Origin: Leptobacterium flavescens
GTDB lineage: Bacteria; Bacteroidota; Bacteroidia; Flavobacteriales; Flavobacteriaceae
DNA length: 64,000 nt
Reading direction: 5' to 3'
Assembly (NCBI RefSeq): GCF_010671605.1
Contig: NZ_JAABOO010000003.1
Coordinates: 561,993 to 625,992, forward strand
Shown here: in pieces, positions 52,790 to 60,888 of the stretch
Layout of the letters: every line of letters starts with the position of its first letter
Numbering within the stretch: position 1 is the first letter of the stretch
Translations under genes and position numbers: made by a program
Notes under the pieces: generated by a model
The model's database searches: none
What the model saw: only the letters and a program-made list of their open reading frames with translations
What the model was told of the DNA's origin: nothing

Positions 52790-53758
52790 TTAGCAGCATC
52801 CGCCACCATCGTAATGCCAGGTAGATTCTGAAATAAAGATATCTTCCCTGTTTAAGGATGCTAAAGCTTCAGCTGTTTTATCACATACTGCTAAAGGCTG
52901 GTTTTTTAGTAAAACGTGCCCTTTTTTATCATCGAAATAATCTTCATCTCCAAAATAGATAGCTGCACGACCTGTAAACATACATGGGCCATCTTCCGGC
53001 ATAGGATCTTTAATAGCGGCTACTTCTATAGATTCGATATAGATCAGTTCGTCTGTATCATAATTCTTAGGATCCAGGATACGATATGGCTTGCGCGCTC
53101 TGATCTCGATCGTTCCGAAACCGGCATCGGTAAGCATTTTTACATATTCCTTGATCGGTAAACTTCCGCTTAAACAAAGTGCTCTCAGGCGCTCGTCATT
53201 ACGCAGATTCTCATTCATCGGTTGCTCGCAGGTAGGATCACTCATTACCAGGCGTCCGTGAGGCTTGAGAACTCTGTACATTTCGGCAATGGCTTTTTTA
53301 AGATCTTCTGCCTTGAAGATATTGAAGAGACAGTTCTGAGCTGCCACATCCACACTTTCGTCTTCCAACGGAAGGTTAAGGGCATCTCCTTTTCTCAGAT
53401 CAACAAATTCGCTTTTAAACCAGTCGTTCTGAGCTTCTGCTTCTTTAAAATTCTTTCTGGATGCTTCCAGCATTTCGTCTACAACATCCAGCCCGATAAC
53501 ACCACCTTTCTGACGGGAGAAATATGAGAATTGCAATAATTCCATTCCTCCTCCAACTCCAACATAAAGGATCTTGGGGTTATTTACCAGGTCTCTGGCA
53601 TCTACGGTGCTTCCACAACCGTAATTCATCTCCTGCATGATCTTCGGAATCTTCAAACCGGGCAGTTCCCAGATAGGATTGGTAGTACAACATAGCCCCA
53701 CATCTGGTGTTAAGGCTGCTTCTCTGTAAACATCTACTGTAGTTTCTAAGTATGACAT
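52790..53758 (-). CDS. arsM: Arsenite methyltransferase ArsM, arsenosugar type
   Basis: A 322-residue SAM-dependent methyltransferase. SAM motif I is KILYVGVGGGMELLQF, preceded by MNYGCGST (Cys48). Conserved arsenic-binding candidates are Cys48, Cys143 (QNCLFNIF) and Cys195 (RALCLSGSLP), matching the three-cysteine pattern of ArsM; an N-terminal Cys23-Cys24 pair and a C-terminal GGGCC tail are added. It methylates As(III) stepwise. It follows pnp by one base. A similar enzyme sits beside arsS in known arsenosugar clusters. Confidence 0.9.
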   Translation of the reverse strand: MSYLETTVDVYREAALTPDVGLCCTTNPIWELPGLKIPKIMQEMNYGCGSTVDARDLVNNPKILYVGVGGGMELLQFSYFSRQKGGVIGLDVVDEMLEASRKNFKEAEAQNDWFKSEFVDLRKGDALNLPLEDESVDVAAQNCLFNIFKAEDLKKAIAEMYRVLKPHGRLVMSDPTCEQPMNENLRNDERLRALCLSGSLPIKEYVKMLTDAGFGTIEIRARKPYRILDPKNYDTDELIYIESIEVAAIKDPMPEDGPCMFTGRAAIYFGDEDYFDDKKGHVLLKNQPLAVCDKTAEALASLNREDIFISESTWHYDGGGCC

Positions 53759-53759
53759 A

Positions 53760-54575
53760 CTAAAGTTGTTTAATAAGTTCTTTAAATAAAATGATCATTT
53801 TCGGTTCTGCTTTTCCTGCTACCTCAATAATTTCCGGAACGTTAATCGGTTTGAGGTTGTCAGGGTTACACTCATCGGTCAGGACCGATACGGCAACACA
53901 AGGCAGATTTAAGTGGTTGGCAACGATAACTTCCGGAACGGTACTCATTCCCACCGCATCGGCACCAATTATTTTTAAATATCTGTATTCGGCCCTGGTT
54001 TCCAGTTGTGGCCCCACTACAGATGCATATACTCCTTTTTTTAAGCTGATATTCTGCTCGCCTGCGATCTTGCTTAAAGCATCACCCATTTCCTTATCAT
54101 AAGGCTGACTCATATCTACGAAGCGCTCTCCGAATTCGGCAACATTCTTGAATGCCAGGGGAGAACCTCCCTGCAGATTAATATGGTCGTCTATAAGCAT
54201 AAGATCCCCTTTTTTGAAATCGAGGTTGATGGCTCCGGCAGCATTGGAAACCAACAGTTTTTTGATTCCCAGTTTTTCCATTACTCTGATGGGGTACGTA
54301 ATATCTATAAGATCATAACCCTCATAGAGATGGAACCTCCCCTGCATTACCACTACTTTTTTTCCTTCTATTTCCCCGTAAATAAGTTTTCCGGTATGGA
54401 ATTCCACTGTTGCCAGCGGGAAGGAAGGGATGTGATTGTAATGCGCTTCAACAGGATCTTTTATTTCTGCTACCAGTTGCCCAAGACCCGTTCCCAGGAC
54501 GATACCTATTTCGGGTTTGTCAAAACCTTTGGCGATCAGATATTCTGTTGTTTCTTCTAATTGATTTGGTGTCAT
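53760..54575 (-). CDS. Purine nucleoside phosphorylase
   Basis: A 271-residue trimeric PNP. The active-site pieces are present: QGRFHLYEGY (phosphate Arg80, His82, Glu85), GPQLETRAEYR (Glu192), VGMSTVPE (Met210) and SVLTDECN. In human PNP the last position is Asn243; here it is Asp234, which in MTA phosphorylase and the human N243D mutant favours 6-aminopurines such as adenosine. It could release adenine from the adenosyl-arsenical made by ArsS. It overlaps the upstream gene by 4 bases. Confidence 0.88.
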   Translation of the reverse strand: MTPNQLEETTEYLIAKGFDKPEIGIVLGTGLGQLVAEIKDPVEAHYNHIPSFPLATVEFHTGKLIYGEIEGKKVVVMQGRFHLYEGYDLIDITYPIRVMEKLGIKKLLVSNAAGAINLDFKKGDLMLIDDHINLQGGSPLAFKNVAEFGERFVDMSQPYDKEMGDALSKIAGEQNISLKKGVYASVVGPQLETRAEYRYLKIIGADAVGMSTVPEVIVANHLNLPCVAVSVLTDECNPDNLKPINVPEIIEVAGKAEPKMIILFKELIKQL

Positions 54576-55183
54576 ATGTTTATTTTTTTTAAAAAAGGCT
54601 GAAATACTTCTTTGCCGGCAATATCTTCGTAAACATCTATATCGTTCAGGGTCTCCAGAAGATGAACCTGATTGTTGGTCAGGTCTTTCATAGTGTCCTG
54701 AAAAACCGTATCGGTTCCCCAGGCTTTGTTTTCAAAGATGGCGCGGATAGGTTTTTTAAGTCCGAGAAGGTAATAGCCTCCGTCTTCTGCCGGTCCTACC
54801 ACGATTTCATTATTATCCAGTTGAGTAAAGGCTTCTTCAATATGTTCGGAGCTTATATCGTACATATCACTACCGATAATGATCACCTTTTCGTAACCGT
54901 TCTGAAACGCTTCCGAAAAAGCATTGTGCATCCGTTCACCGAGATCATCTCCTTTTTGTTCCTTCTTCTGATAAAGGACAGGGTCCCAGATGTCATTATT
55001 TATATTGCTTACCGAATAATAAGTGGCTTTGTCGGCTTTAAGGTCTTTGGTAACCTTAACCGTGTGTTCCAAAAGGAACTTGTAAATTTCCAGGGCGGCT
55101 TCATCGCCTATAGTTTTGGCCAGGCGGGTCTTTACCTTTCCGAGTTCCGGATTCCTGGTGAATATCATTAGTAAATTACTCAT
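54572..55183 (-). CDS. TIGR04282-type arsenosugar glycosyltransferase (CofC-like), copy 1
   Basis: A 203-residue nucleotidyltransferase/glycosyltransferase-like protein. The N-terminal nucleotide loop GKVKTRLAKTIG is at 15-26, then VIIIGSDMYDISSEHIEEAF and VVGPAEDGGYYLLGL. The family, called 'transferase 1', is found with arsS. It may transfer the arsenosugar ribose to glycerol or another acceptor. This copy retains the loop that copy 2 (55769) lacks. It overlaps the rhodanese gene by 8 bases. Confidence 0.85.
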   Translation of the reverse strand: MSNLLMIFTRNPELGKVKTRLAKTIGDEAALEIYKFLLEHTVKVTKDLKADKATYYSVSNINNDIWDPVLYQKKEQKGDDLGERMHNAFSEAFQNGYEKVIIIGSDMYDISSEHIEEAFTQLDNNEIVVGPAEDGGYYLLGLKKPIRAIFENKAWGTDTVFQDTMKDLTNNQVHLLETLNDIDVYEDIAGKEVFQPFLKKINI

Positions 55184-55670
55184 ATACTTTTTGTCCTTTT
55201 TTTAAATAAATACCCCATTCTTTAGAAAAAGCATGTACTTTTTCTGTTGTTTTCCCTTCTGTGTCAAAAACCGGGAATCCCTTGTTTTTCCATTCAAAAA
55301 TGCCTCCATACAGGTTGTATACCTCGGTATATCCCAACTTCCTGATCTTTTTGGCAATATCTTCCGAACGAACCCCCAGGCTGCAATACACGATTATCTT
55401 CCGGTCCTTAGAGATCCTGTTCTGTTTCAGGAACCGAGGATCAAAATCATTGTAACCGGAGTAAAAGGCATTTTTAAGATGACTTATGTTAAACTCCTCT
55501 TTCTCCCTGGCATCAACCAGGATCACTTTGCTCTTATCCAGTTTTGCCAATTCGGAAACGTGGATATAAGGAATGCTCTCATCGTTATATTTATCCAATA
55601 CATCCCTGAGGGAATGCTGGGCATTTCCGGAGAATGTTATAAAAGCGATAAGAATTAAAAAATAATGCAT
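55176..55670 (-). CDS. Periplasmic single-domain rhodanese
   Basis: A 164-residue protein with signal peptide (1-17, ending SGNAQ) and a rhodanese domain (about 30-145: VILVDAREKEEFNISHLKNA). The catalytic Cys is in VYCSLGVRSEDIAKKI. It moves sulfur in the periplasm. It lies between the two TIGR04282-type genes. A role in thiol-arsenic chemistry is possible but unproven. Confidence 0.8.
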   Translation of the reverse strand: MHYFLILIAFITFSGNAQHSLRDVLDKYNDESIPYIHVSELAKLDKSKVILVDAREKEEFNISHLKNAFYSGYNDFDPRFLKQNRISKDRKIIVYCSLGVRSEDIAKKIRKLGYTEVYNLYGGIFEWKNKGFPVFDTEGKTTEKVHAFSKEWGIYLKKGQKVYE

Positions 55671-55768
55671 TTTACAGTTGTTGGGAATGACCGTGACTGT
55701 AGATCACGGGTTTCCGGTTTTCAATATGCCTTCTGGTGGCATTGACCTGACGTTCTGGAATTTTCGGT

Positions 55769-56464
55769 TTATCCGAAAAGAGAAATACTGTAAATAGGAG
55801 ATCCCTTGTTGGGAGAGGTATGTTGATAGATCTTTTTAAAGAATGTACTCTTCTCCTGCCGGAACTGGTCAGAGTTGCTAAGAATATGCCGGATCAGCTT
55901 TCCTAGCAAAAGCGGTAATTCTTTAATGAAATTTGACAGTGTTTTCAGATCATCTGCACTGTCTATATCGTGAAGAGTGGATAAAGTAACCACGCTTTTT
56001 GAGGATGCGGAGATCAGATCTTTAAGACTACGGCTAAGGGCGCTGTTTTGCCATGGGAGTTCCAGGAATGCATCCCGGTTGAACAGCGATCGGTGCAATC
56101 CCATAAGATAGAAACCTCCGTCTGTCGAAGGTCCCAGCACAAAATTGTTTTTCTCCAGCTGTTTCAGACTGGCAATTATATGCGAACTATTGAGCTGCGG
56201 GCTGTCGTTCCCGATGGTAATTACATTCTCATAACCTTTGGCAAAGATCTCGGAGATAGCATTTACAAAACGCTGAGCGAAGCTTGTTCCTTTTTGTTGT
56301 TTTTCCGTGTACAGGAAATAAGGAAGGCCTGTTTTTTCTGCAATCCGTACAGCTCGTTCATTCAGGGCATTAAACAATGCGAGGCCCTTGTAAATGGACT
56401 TGCGTTTCTGCTCTTCGGCAGAAGTTTGTGCAAAGATCAATATGGCAGTATTCTCCGCGCTCAT
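55769..56464 (-). CDS. TIGR04282-type transferase, copy 2, N-terminal loop lost
   Basis: A 231-residue homologue of copy 1. It keeps VITIGNDSPQLNSSHIIASL and VLGPSTDGGFYLMGL, but where copy 1 has GKVKTRL this protein has an AEEQKRKSIYKG segment, and the early part differs. The loss suggests a changed or absent nucleotide-sugar use. The C-terminal tail of about 35 residues is basic and extra. It starts 6 bases after arsS, and 98 bases separate it from the rhodanese start. Confidence 0.8.
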   Translation of the reverse strand: MSAENTAILIFAQTSAEEQKRKSIYKGLALFNALNERAVRIAEKTGLPYFLYTEKQQKGTSFAQRFVNAISEIFAKGYENVITIGNDSPQLNSSHIIASLKQLEKNNFVLGPSTDGGFYLMGLHRSLFNRDAFLELPWQNSALSRSLKDLISASSKSVVTLSTLHDIDSADDLKTLSNFIKELPLLLGKLIRHILSNSDQFRQEKSTFFKKIYQHTSPNKGSPIYSISLFG

Positions 56465-56470
56465 TGTATT

Positions 56471-57526
56471 TTATGCAACGGTACCCTGACAGCTGCTTCC
56501 CGCACCGGCGGTGCAACCATAACAGTGTTGCGATATAATAATATTTCTGTTTTGAAGAAGGTCTTCGTTATATTCTGAGATGTGTTTTACTTTGGAAGCT
56601 ACCTTAAGTCCCAGCATCTGGTTAAAATCGCAATCGTACAGCCATCCGTCCCAGCTTATGGAGATAGTGTTCGTACACATTACATTTTCAACAGCTGCCG
56701 GATTATAAGCCTCTACCAGAGCATACATATAATCTTCGTAATTCTCCGATGCAATAAGATACTCCAGAAACCTGCTTATAGGAAGGTTCGTAATTGCAAA
56801 CAGATTGTGGAAATCGATATTGAAATCTTCTTTAAGAGCTTCTTTAAAATCGCGTTCCAGGGCTTCCTGATCACTTGGTAAATAAGCTCCTGAAGGATTG
56901 TATACCAAATCGAGTCTCAGGCTGCTGCCCTCTTTCCCGTATCCCACATCATTGAGCATCTGCAGAGCTTTGATGGACTTATCAAATACTCCGTCACCTC
57001 TTTGCTTATCTGTTTTCTCCCTTTTGTAATACGGCATGGAAGAAACCACGTGAACATTGTGTTTTTTGAAAAACTCCGGAAGGTCGTAGTACTTTTTATT
57101 GGCTCTGATGATCGTCAGGTTAGAACGTACGATAAAGTCCTTGATACCTGCTTTGGAAGCCTCCTCGACAAACCATCGGAAATCCGGATTCATCTCGGGA
57201 GCTCCACCTGTTAGATCCAGGGTATGCGCTCCTGTTTTTTTAATAACCTCCAGGCATTGCTGCATGGTCTCACGAGTCATTATTTCCTTTCTGTCCGGAC
57301 CGGCATCTACATGACAATGAGAACAGACCTGATTACACATATAACCTAAATTGATCTGAAGGATCTCCAGTTTTCTAGGTTTAAGCGGAAAATTTCCTGT
57401 CTCTGCTATTTTGTCTTTAAATGTAGGGAGTTCTCCATTGGCAAAAATACCGTTGGACAAGTATTCAAGCTGTGTCTCGGTATTAGCGAGATCATCTTTT
57501 CTTGCGAGAAGAGATTTAGTAGCCAT
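56471..57526 (-). CDS. arsS: Radical SAM protein ArsS, arsenosugar biosynthesis
   Basis: A 351-residue radical SAM enzyme. The cluster motif is Cys64-x-x-x-Cys68-x-x-Cys71 (GYMCNQVCSHCHVDAG), and the C-terminal part has further Cys: MCTN, YDCDFN and the closing HCYGCTAGAGSSCQG (Cys335, Cys338, Cys346), typical of the ArsS family with auxiliary cluster. It joins a 5'-deoxyadenosyl group to dimethylarsenite to start arsenosugar synthesis. It sits 50 bases after the CMD gene. Confidence 0.92.
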   Translation of the reverse strand: MATKSLLARKDDLANTETQLEYLSNGIFANGELPTFKDKIAETGNFPLKPRKLEILQINLGYMCNQVCSHCHVDAGPDRKEIMTRETMQQCLEVIKKTGAHTLDLTGGAPEMNPDFRWFVEEASKAGIKDFIVRSNLTIIRANKKYYDLPEFFKKHNVHVVSSMPYYKREKTDKQRGDGVFDKSIKALQMLNDVGYGKEGSSLRLDLVYNPSGAYLPSDQEALERDFKEALKEDFNIDFHNLFAITNLPISRFLEYLIASENYEDYMYALVEAYNPAAVENVMCTNTISISWDGWLYDCDFNQMLGLKVASKVKHISEYNEDLLQNRNIIISQHCYGCTAGAGSSCQGTVA

Positions 57527-57576
57527 AATTTAAGTTTCGTATATCAGAAAGTAAATGATACTTTCTGAGGGTCGTT

Positions 57577-57912
57577 CTACATTGATAATTTATTGTACTT
57601 GTTCATCATCTGCACCCCGTGAACAAGTGTCGCACCACTTTGTATGGCCGCTCCTGCGTGTACCGCTTCCATCATTTCTTCTTTAGTGATCCCTCTTTGT
57701 AATCCGTCTTTAGTATAAGCATCAATACAATAAGGGCAATGTACCACATGAGAAACTGCCAGAGCGATAAGTGATTTTTCCCGGGCAGATAGTGCACCTT
57801 CTTCGAATACTTTTCCGTAGTATTCAAAAAATTTATTACCTAATTCTTCACTCCATTCGGTAATAGAACCAAATTTCCGTAAATCCGCCGGATCATAATA
57901 TGTCTTTTGCAT
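57577..57912 (-). CDS. Arsenosugar-associated peroxidase-like protein (CMD family)
   Basis: A 111-residue protein of the AhpD/carboxymuconolactone decarboxylase fold. The redox pair Cys59-x-x-Cys62 lies in VVHCPYCIDAYTKDG, followed by AVHAGAAIQSGATLVHG. It is the first gene of the arsenosugar operon and belongs to the set of proteins linked to arsS. It may reduce peroxides or arsenic-bound thiols; activity is not established. Confidence 0.85.
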   Translation of the reverse strand: MQKTYYDPADLRKFGSITEWSEELGNKFFEYYGKVFEEGALSAREKSLIALAVSHVVHCPYCIDAYTKDGLQRGITKEEMMEAVHAGAAIQSGATLVHGVQMMNKYNKLSM

Positions 57913-57940
57913 AATTTTAAGTAATTAAGTTGTTTGGCAT

Positions 57941-57968
57941 TAAATATAAGGGTAATTGAAATCTCAAA
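57941..57968 (-). promoter_or_regulatory. Possible promoter of the arsenosugar operon
   Basis: On the minus strand, TTTTG (57968-57964 region) is followed after about 16 bases by TATATTTA (57948-57941), a 7-of-8 match to the Bacteroidota TAnnTTTG element. The start would lie about 20-30 bases upstream of the CMD gene ATG at 57912. It is a motif match only; no regulator site (for instance ArsR) was found. Confidence 0.4.
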
Positions 57969-58155
57969 AAACAATGTGCCCGATAAAATATAGTCGTTCC
58001 AAAATCTCGTCCTTACAGCTTTTTTTTATTTTTTTTGAAGTTTAACAGTATATGTAGCAATTTCTTATCCGGGCCTGAAGAAGGGTGAATTAATATTTAA
58101 TTTCTTAAGGCTTTAATTAATTTCCTATTTTAGTGCAGATTGTAACCAACACAAA

Positions 58156-58212
58156 ATGTTAGAAAACTTCGTGATGAGCTTTCTGTTCAGCTTCAAAAAA
58201 TCAATTTTTTAA
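58156..58212 (+). CDS. Very short upstream ORF, 18 codons
   Basis: The reading frame ATG at 58156 to TAA ending at 58212 would give LENFVMSFLFSFKKSIF after Met, with five Phe in 18 residues. It ends one base before the MFS ATG. It could couple translation to the porter or be chance in a T-rich region. Support is only position and length. Confidence 0.25.
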   Translation: MLENFVMSFLFSFKKSIF

Positions 58213-58213
58213 T

Positions 58214-59551
58214 ATGAAAAAAACACTTTTATGGTCCGTTACCGTGGCCCTGGCAGGATTTCTGTTTGGTTTTGACACTGTGGTTATCAGCGGAGCCAAT
58301 CAGCCTATCAAGGAATTGTGGAACACTTCACCCTTGTTTCACGGGACTTTTATAATGAGTATGGCACTTTGGGGTACCGTACTGGGATCATTACTCGGAG
58401 GAATACCTACTAAATGGATGGGGCGAAAAAAGACCTTGTTCTGGATCGGGATCCTCTTTTTTATATCTGCGGTAGGTTCCGGCCTGGCACCAGACCCATA
58501 TTCCTTTTCATTCTTTCGTTTTATAGGAGGAATCGGTGTTGGGGTGTCTTCGGTGGCAGCTCCTATTTATATTTCAGAAATCACAACAGCCAATAACAGA
58601 GGCCGGTTGGGGGCTCTGTATCAGTTTAACCTGGTTTTCGGGATCCTGGTGGCCTTTATATCCAATTATTTACTCAAGGGCTTCGACGGGGCGAATGACT
58701 GGCGTTGGATGCTGGGGATAGAAGCTATTCCCGCCCTGGCCTATACCCTTATGGTCATTAAAGTACCAAACAGTCCGCGTTGGCTGGCATTACATAAAAA
58801 AGATGATGAGGGTGCCCTGGAAGTACTCAAACATATTTACCCGGATGGCGGGGCAGATGAAAAACTTGAAGAGATCAAGGAAGATCTTAAGGAAGGAGAG
58901 AAAGCAGAACGTCTGTTTCGGAAAAAATACAGCAAATTACTGTGGCTCGGTTTTTTAATTGCCTTTTTTAATCAGTTGTCGGGGATCAATTTTGTGCTGT
59001 ATTATGCGCCTCAGATCCTGGAGCAGGCAGGGCTGGGATCTACGGAATCCCTCTTTAATTCCATAGCCATCGGAGTGGTCAATCTTATATTTACCATCAT
59101 CGGAATGCGACTGATAGACAGGCTGGGAAGAAGGCAGCTTATTATTATCGGATCTATAGGATATATTGTGAGTTTATTTATGGTAGGCTACTGCTTCCAG
59201 GTAGAAGCCAATCCGATCTTACTGCTGACGTTTATCTGTCTTTTTGTAGCATCGCATGCTATCGGACAGGGAGCAGTGATCTGGGTGTTTATCTCCGAGA
59301 TCTATCCGAACCGGGTACGTGCCTACGGGCAATCGTGGGGGACGAGTACACATTGGATCTTTGCAGCTCTCATTACCCTGATAACTCCATTCTTTATAGA
59401 TGAGACCGAAGGGATCTTCAGAAATAACCTCTGGTATATTTATTATTTCTTTGCGGGAATGATGGTACTTCAGCTAATCTGGGGGATCTTTAAAATGCCG
59501 GAAACCAAAGGAAAGTCACTGGAGGAACTAGAGAAGAAATTACTGAATTGA
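58214..59551 (+). CDS. Sugar porter (MFS) family transporter
   Basis: A 445-residue transporter with 12 helices. Sugar porter motifs are clear: GFDTVVISGA, RFIGGIGVGVSSVAAPIYISEI, VPNSPRWLALHKK, LSGINFVLYYAPQI and PETKGKSLEELEKK. It imports a hexose or similar sugar by proton symport; the substrate is not visible. It is a single gene ending at the perfect terminator that follows, and is divergent from the arsenosugar operon. Confidence 0.9.
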   Translation: MKKTLLWSVTVALAGFLFGFDTVVISGANQPIKELWNTSPLFHGTFIMSMALWGTVLGSLLGGIPTKWMGRKKTLFWIGILFFISAVGSGLAPDPYSFSFFRFIGGIGVGVSSVAAPIYISEITTANNRGRLGALYQFNLVFGILVAFISNYLLKGFDGANDWRWMLGIEAIPALAYTLMVIKVPNSPRWLALHKKDDEGALEVLKHIYPDGGADEKLEEIKEDLKEGEKAERLFRKKYSKLLWLGFLIAFFNQLSGINFVLYYAPQILEQAGLGSTESLFNSIAIGVVNLIFTIIGMRLIDRLGRRQLIIIGSIGYIVSLFMVGYCFQVEANPILLLTFICLFVASHAIGQGAVIWVFISEIYPNRVRAYGQSWGTSTHWIFAALITLITPFFIDETEGIFRNNLWYIYYFFAGMMVLQLIWGIFKMPETKGKSLEELEKKLLN

Positions 59552-59568
59552 CAAAAAGTTTATAAATA

Positions 59569-59597
59569 AAAAATCCCGGGGACTTCCCGGGATTTTT
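59569..59597. terminator. Bidirectional intrinsic terminator after the sugar porter
   Basis: A perfect hairpin of AAAAATCCCGGG and CCCGGGATTTTT with 5-base loop GACTT. T-runs flank it on both strands, so it can end transcription of the plus-strand porter and of the minus-strand esterase. Confidence 0.9.
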
Positions 59598-59612
59598 GCC
59601 TTTTATAAATGA

Positions 59613-59702
59613 TTATTCAATTTCATCACAATCAAAAAGACCACCGCTAATCTGCTTTTGCTGATCCTTGCTTAAAACTTTTCCGTAGCTTAAGCTATTC
59701 TT
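59613..59702 (-). pseudogene. Relic of a double-glycine-leader peptide (bacteriocin-like)
   Basis: Reading the minus strand between the esterase stop and the terminator gives, in frame, KNSLSYGKVLSKDQQKQISGG followed by LFDCDEIE and a stop. The ISGG ending and the LSKDQQKQ pattern match leader peptides of Bacteroidota bacteriocin-like and pheromone precursors. There is no start codon: a TAA stands where the initiating Met would be, and the esterase ends in the same bases. It looks like the tail of a small precursor gene whose beginning was lost. The peptide core is very short. Confidence 0.5.
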
Positions 59703-60888
59703 TTAATTTCCGCAAGGCTTTAATGGCTTCCCTTCCCGCTTTAAAAGCCGGATTAAGCGCAACTGCTTTTTTATACATTTCCAGGGCTTTTGTATTTTCT
59801 CCTGTTTGCCGATACGCTTCCGCCAGGTTCCTGAGAGCTTGAAAGGACCCGGGATAATTAGCCAGGTTTAACTCAAACAACCGTATCGCTTTCTCTTTGC
59901 CGTTTTCGAGCTGCAATAAATTGTATCCCAGACGGTTTACAGCCCATTCCGGTGGTGCAAACTGACCTTTATAAACTGTTTTGTAATGCTGTGTTATCTC
60001 GCCTATCGACTTTCGGTTAAAATCCTTAAGGAGGTAGTCTTTAAAAATAAACTTTAATCCGTAATACAGGCTCAGTAATTCTACGGAGCCGTGGGTTTCA
60101 TCTTCAAAGAACTGAAGTTTTAAATTGGAGGTAGAGACCCCTTTCTGCTTTAATTTGGCAAGAAATGAAAGATGGGAGTTTATGTTGTTCTCATAGATGT
60201 GATATGCCCCTTCGTAGTTTTCATATTTATCGGCTGAAGAAAAATAAAAGATCCTGTCCTTTACGGATGAAAAATCGATCTGATCAATTTGTTTTGTTAT
60301 GAGCTGATCATCCCACCAAAAACTTGGATCCATGGCAATAAAAGCATCAAACCCGGTTTTGTCGGACAGGTATGTCATTCCGGCTACCAGCCCTCCGAAA
60401 GAATGTCCGGCCAGGATCTTAAAGTTGCTGGTGCGATAGATAGTGTTGATTTTCGGCATAAGCTCCTGTTCGATAAAATGAAGGAAAGTCCTGCCTCCGC
60501 CGCTTGTTCTCAGAAACCCCATTTGAGCTCCGTTCAGGCCCGTCATGCTGTGTGTTGGGGTGTAATCCCTGGTGCGATCGATATTTTTAATAGCCACAAT
60601 GATCATTTCCGGAATTTGCCAGCTGTCATTCATTTCCTTTACAATACCGGAATAGGTGAGAAAGTTTTCCTCTCCGTCCAAAACCAGCATTACCGGGTAT
60701 TTTTGTTTCCTGCTTTCATACCCCTCCGGTAATTTAACCATATAGGTACGTTCTTCATTAAGGATTTCGGATTGAATGGAATGTTGTGTTCCGATAACGA
60801 TTTGTTCGGAAGATTGAGATAGCCCTGTTATAGTATACAGTATTAAACTTATAGTTGCTATCCATCTGCTTTTATGTGCTATTTTCAT
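59695..60888 (-). CDS. Exported esterase (alpha/beta hydrolase) with C-terminal TPR
   Basis: About 397 residues from the ATG at 60888 (a second ATG lies three codons upstream), with a signal peptide ending ITGLSQ. The hydrolase domain is of the IroE/esterase-D-like type: MLVLDGEENFLTYSG, IIVAIKNIDRTRDYTP and the nucleophile elbow LAGHSFGG; the catalytic His is in DETHGSVEL. Residues about 330-395 form TPR repeats (NLAEAYRQTGENTKALEMYKKAV). Substrate unknown; the IroE type cleaves siderophore esters. Confidence 0.82.
   Translation of the reverse strand: MKIAHKSRWIATISLILYTITGLSQSSEQIVIGTQHSIQSEILNEERTYMVKLPEGYESRKQKYPVMLVLDGEENFLTYSGIVKEMNDSWQIPEMIIVAIKNIDRTRDYTPTHSMTGLNGAQMGFLRTSGGGRTFLHFIEQELMPKINTIYRTSNFKILAGHSFGGLVAGMTYLSDKTGFDAFIAMDPSFWWDDQLITKQIDQIDFSSVKDRIFYFSSADKYENYEGAYHIYENNINSHLSFLAKLKQKGVSTSNLKLQFFEDETHGSVELLSLYYGLKFIFKDYLLKDFNRKSIGEITQHYKTVYKGQFAPPEWAVNRLGYNLLQLENGKEKAIRLFELNLANYPGSFQALRNLAEAYRQTGENTKALEMYKKAVALNPAFKAGREAIKALRKLKE

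Larger units (their letters stand above)
57913..58213. other. Divergent intergenic region between the ars operon and the sugar porter
   Basis: About 300 bases without a large gene. It holds the candidate ars promoter at 57941-57968 and, on the plus strand, an 18-codon ORF at 58156-58212 whose stop lies one base before the MFS start. A T-rich tract with runs of 8 and 8 T lies at about 58020-58040. No repeat or RNA gene was seen. Confidence 0.45.
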
